Part shown: one piece after another, positions 62,802 through 64,000 of the stretch
Numbering within the stretch: the first letter of the stretch is position 1
Layout of the letters: every line of letters starts with the position of its first letter
NCBI GenBank assembly: GCA_002295635.1
Contig: DBHK01000013.1
Span: 76,275-140,274, forward strand
Length of the DNA: 64,000 nt
From: UBA830 sp002295635
GTDB lineage: Bacteria; Pseudomonadota; Alphaproteobacteria; MPNO01; UBA830
Direction: 5' to 3'
Position numbers and translations under genes: made by a program
Notes under the pieces: generated by a model
Told to the model about the DNA's origin: nothing
The model's database searches: none
What the model saw: the letters and a program-made list of their open reading frames with translations, nothing else

Positions 62802-63680
62802 TTATTCCGCGGCGGAAATAATGGAACCATTGTAGTCTCGGACAATGGGGTCCCCATCGGGGAATATACCTCTTTCCATTACCCATTTCTGAGTATCCAC
62901 ATATATTTCAGTGCTATACGGTTCGAAGACAATACGTTCCCCCGGTCCAAACAACCGAGTATCCATCTTATCATGGAATCTTGTCGGGAATTCGTTCTTA
63001 TAGAAGTGAGTATATTTATGGGTATGAAGATCTATGTCTGACTGTGCCCGTCGCAGAGCATTATAGTACTTCTTTACATCGTCTAGATTAGCCGACTCAT
63101 CAATCATTGAGGCCATCATGAAACTTGTGTCGACTATCTTCCTGAAGCCCAGTTGCTCAAGAAAATACATGGGGCCGCTGAATACGTTAACCGCAGGAAC
63201 CGCCCCATCAATTAGGAGTTCCATCCTACTCCAAAGCAAACCTTCGGAAAAAGAAAGATCAATTTGATCGGGGTTAAGAAACATATCTAGCGCTTCTATG
63301 GTCGAATAATGGCTTCCTGATTGATAGCCCACAGAAATTGGAATGTTAGCAAGGTCCTCGGGACGCTTAATATTTGAATCCGGCGCGACATAGATCCCGC
63401 AGGGAGCTACGGAATATGCATCTGCATAAAGTAGCCCATGGCCTGCTGCCGCTGCCATGTTCACAGTCCAATGACACGCAGAACTTACATCGCAGGTTCG
63501 GCCACGTTCGAACGACTGGTATGCACCGACTTTATTACCGAGATTACTTTTCTTCCCGATTTTTGAATTCAATTGCTCATTGAACTCGTAATCGAGGCCC
63601 TCTTCTTCAAAGTATCCTTTGTCTTGTGCAACCCATTCGTGTAGCCGCATATGTGGGCTTATAATGAATTTACTCATCAT
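62802..63680 (-). CDS. NMT1/THI5-like (substrate-binding fold) protein
   Basis: 292 aa periplasmic-binding type II fold without a signal peptide. It begins ISPHMRLHEWVAQDKGYFEEEGLDYEF and continues with TCDVSSACHWTVNMAAAAGHGLLYADAY, RPEDLANIPISVGYQSGSHYSTIEAL and ERIVFEPYSTEIYVDTQKW. ATG 63680 follows GGAG. The sequence resembles aliphatic sulfonate or thiamine-precursor binding proteins, but absence of export and transporter genes suggests a cytoplasmic role. Comparable in kind to 54336-55325. Confidence 0.8.
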   Translation of the reverse strand: MMSKFIISPHMRLHEWVAQDKGYFEEEGLDYEFNEQLNSKIGKKSNLGNKVGAYQSFERGRTCDVSSACHWTVNMAAAAGHGLLYADAYSVAPCGIYVAPDSNIKRPEDLANIPISVGYQSGSHYSTIEALDMFLNPDQIDLSFSEGLLWSRMELLIDGAVPAVNVFSGPMYFLEQLGFRKIVDTSFMMASMIDESANLDDVKKYYNALRRAQSDIDLHTHKYTHFYKNEFPTRFHDKMDTRLFGPGERIVFEPYSTEIYVDTQKWVMERGIFPDGDPIVRDYNGSIISAAE

Positions 63681-63891
63681 TTTTCTCCGAAAACCACACT
63701 CTTCCTCGCAAGGATAATCCTAATCTAGCATAGTGGCGAACCGGGTTAAATACACACTTAAGGGGTATCGAACCTGAGTGGGGCAACCAATTGTGTCTTT
63801 ATCGAGCAGCGGAACAATTTTACCTCCCCAGTAAGCATGGTCTTCAAAAATAAGGAAAATTTTTCCTCGCTTAAATGGGTTTGGGACCATA

Positions 63892-63941
63892 GTCTAAAAA
63901 CGTGAATGAATATTTTGTCTAAAAACGTGAATGAATATTTT
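63892..63941. repeat. Two perfect 25-bp direct repeats upstream of a gene
   Basis: The unit begins gtctaaaaacgtgaat and ends gaatatttt; the copy at 63892-63916 is repeated without change at 63917-63941. It lies 31 nt before an ATG at 63973 with an AGGGTGG site, so it could be a duplicated operator or promoter element. Not CRISPR: only two units, no spacers. Confidence 0.9.
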
Positions 63942-63972
63942 ATAAAAGCTTCATATTGATAGGGTGGAAAAA

Positions 63973-64000
63973 ATGCAATCTATGTATACGAAGGCCTTCG
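63973..64000 (+). CDS. Start of a gene running off the window
   Basis: ATG 63973 follows AGGGTGGAAAAA and reads MQSMYTKAF to the edge. The remainder is outside. Real by its RBS and position after the repeat, but too short to identify. Confidence 0.45.

Noticed and set aside
63892..63941. CRISPR array
   Set aside because: Only two directly abutting units and no spacers or cas genes.

Overview
The window looks like part of a chromosome from a heterotrophic, probably marine, alphaproteobacterium. The evidence is an NDUFS4-type accessory subunit of respiratory complex I (11410-11718), a DUF2256 zinc-ribbon gene, a fused TRAP permease, a leucine-degradation (liu) cluster, a cytochrome c-prime, and two hydantoinase A/B operons. 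Placement below class level is not possible from the sequence alone. Base composition is near even in genes and AT-rich between them. No phage, insertion sequence, CRISPR array or rRNA operon is visible. One tRNA, Arg(TCT), lies at 4979-5055.

Layout. 1-4950: small, poorly conserved or secreted proteins (glutathione peroxidase, alpha/beta hydrolase, periplasmic amidohydrolase-like protein) plus a decayed flavoprotein gene. 5.2-9.7 kb: two short-chain dehydrogenases, a fused TRAP permease and its binding protein. 10.2-14.7 kb: a DUF2817 peptidase, the complex I subunit, an orphan TctC-type binding protein, an amidohydrolase and a VOC protein. 14.8-16.0 kb: two related tiny membrane proteins, a very AT-rich tract and DUF2256. 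16.1-21.8 kb: leucine degradation (3-methylcrotonyl-CoA carboxylase subunits, isovaleryl-CoA dehydrogenase). 21.9-32.6 kb: mixed catabolic and transport genes with the ygiB/ygiC-like pair. 33.2-37.5 kb: cold-shock protein and the first hyuAB operon. 38-41.9 kb: CMD protein, thiolase, acyl-CoA ligase. 42-44.2 kb: tungstate ABC transporter (tupBCA). 44.4-53.8 kb: amidohydrolase, cytochrome c-prime, amidase, quinone-oxidoreductase-like protein, second hyuAB operon and an MFS carrier. 54.3-57.3 kb: binding-protein-like enzyme and two EamA exporters. 57.3-61.4 kb: RNA-rich stretch with small conserved genes. 61.4-64 kb: glutathione transferase, heme-monooxygenase-like protein and an NMT1-like protein.

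The common theme is uptake and hydrolysis of small organic acids, amides and cyclic amides, feeding acyl-CoA degradation. Several solute-binding-like genes stand without permeases.

The most unusual content is RNA-level. At 60317-60537 a promoter drives a 25-codon ORF. Its ribosome-binding site is complementary over 17 nt to the 16S rRNA 3' end, and the coding region carries an imitation of that rRNA end able to pair back on it. At 60996-61178 a Fur-type operator overlaps a promoter in front of a structured, terminated, apparently non-coding transcript. A third candidate, with a TTTCCTCCC motif and a strong terminator, is at 57690-57771. The intergenic regions also hold at least four decaying genes (PNPOx-like, flavin-reductase-like, octopine-dehydrogenase-like, YciI-like) that are reconstructable only across frames.
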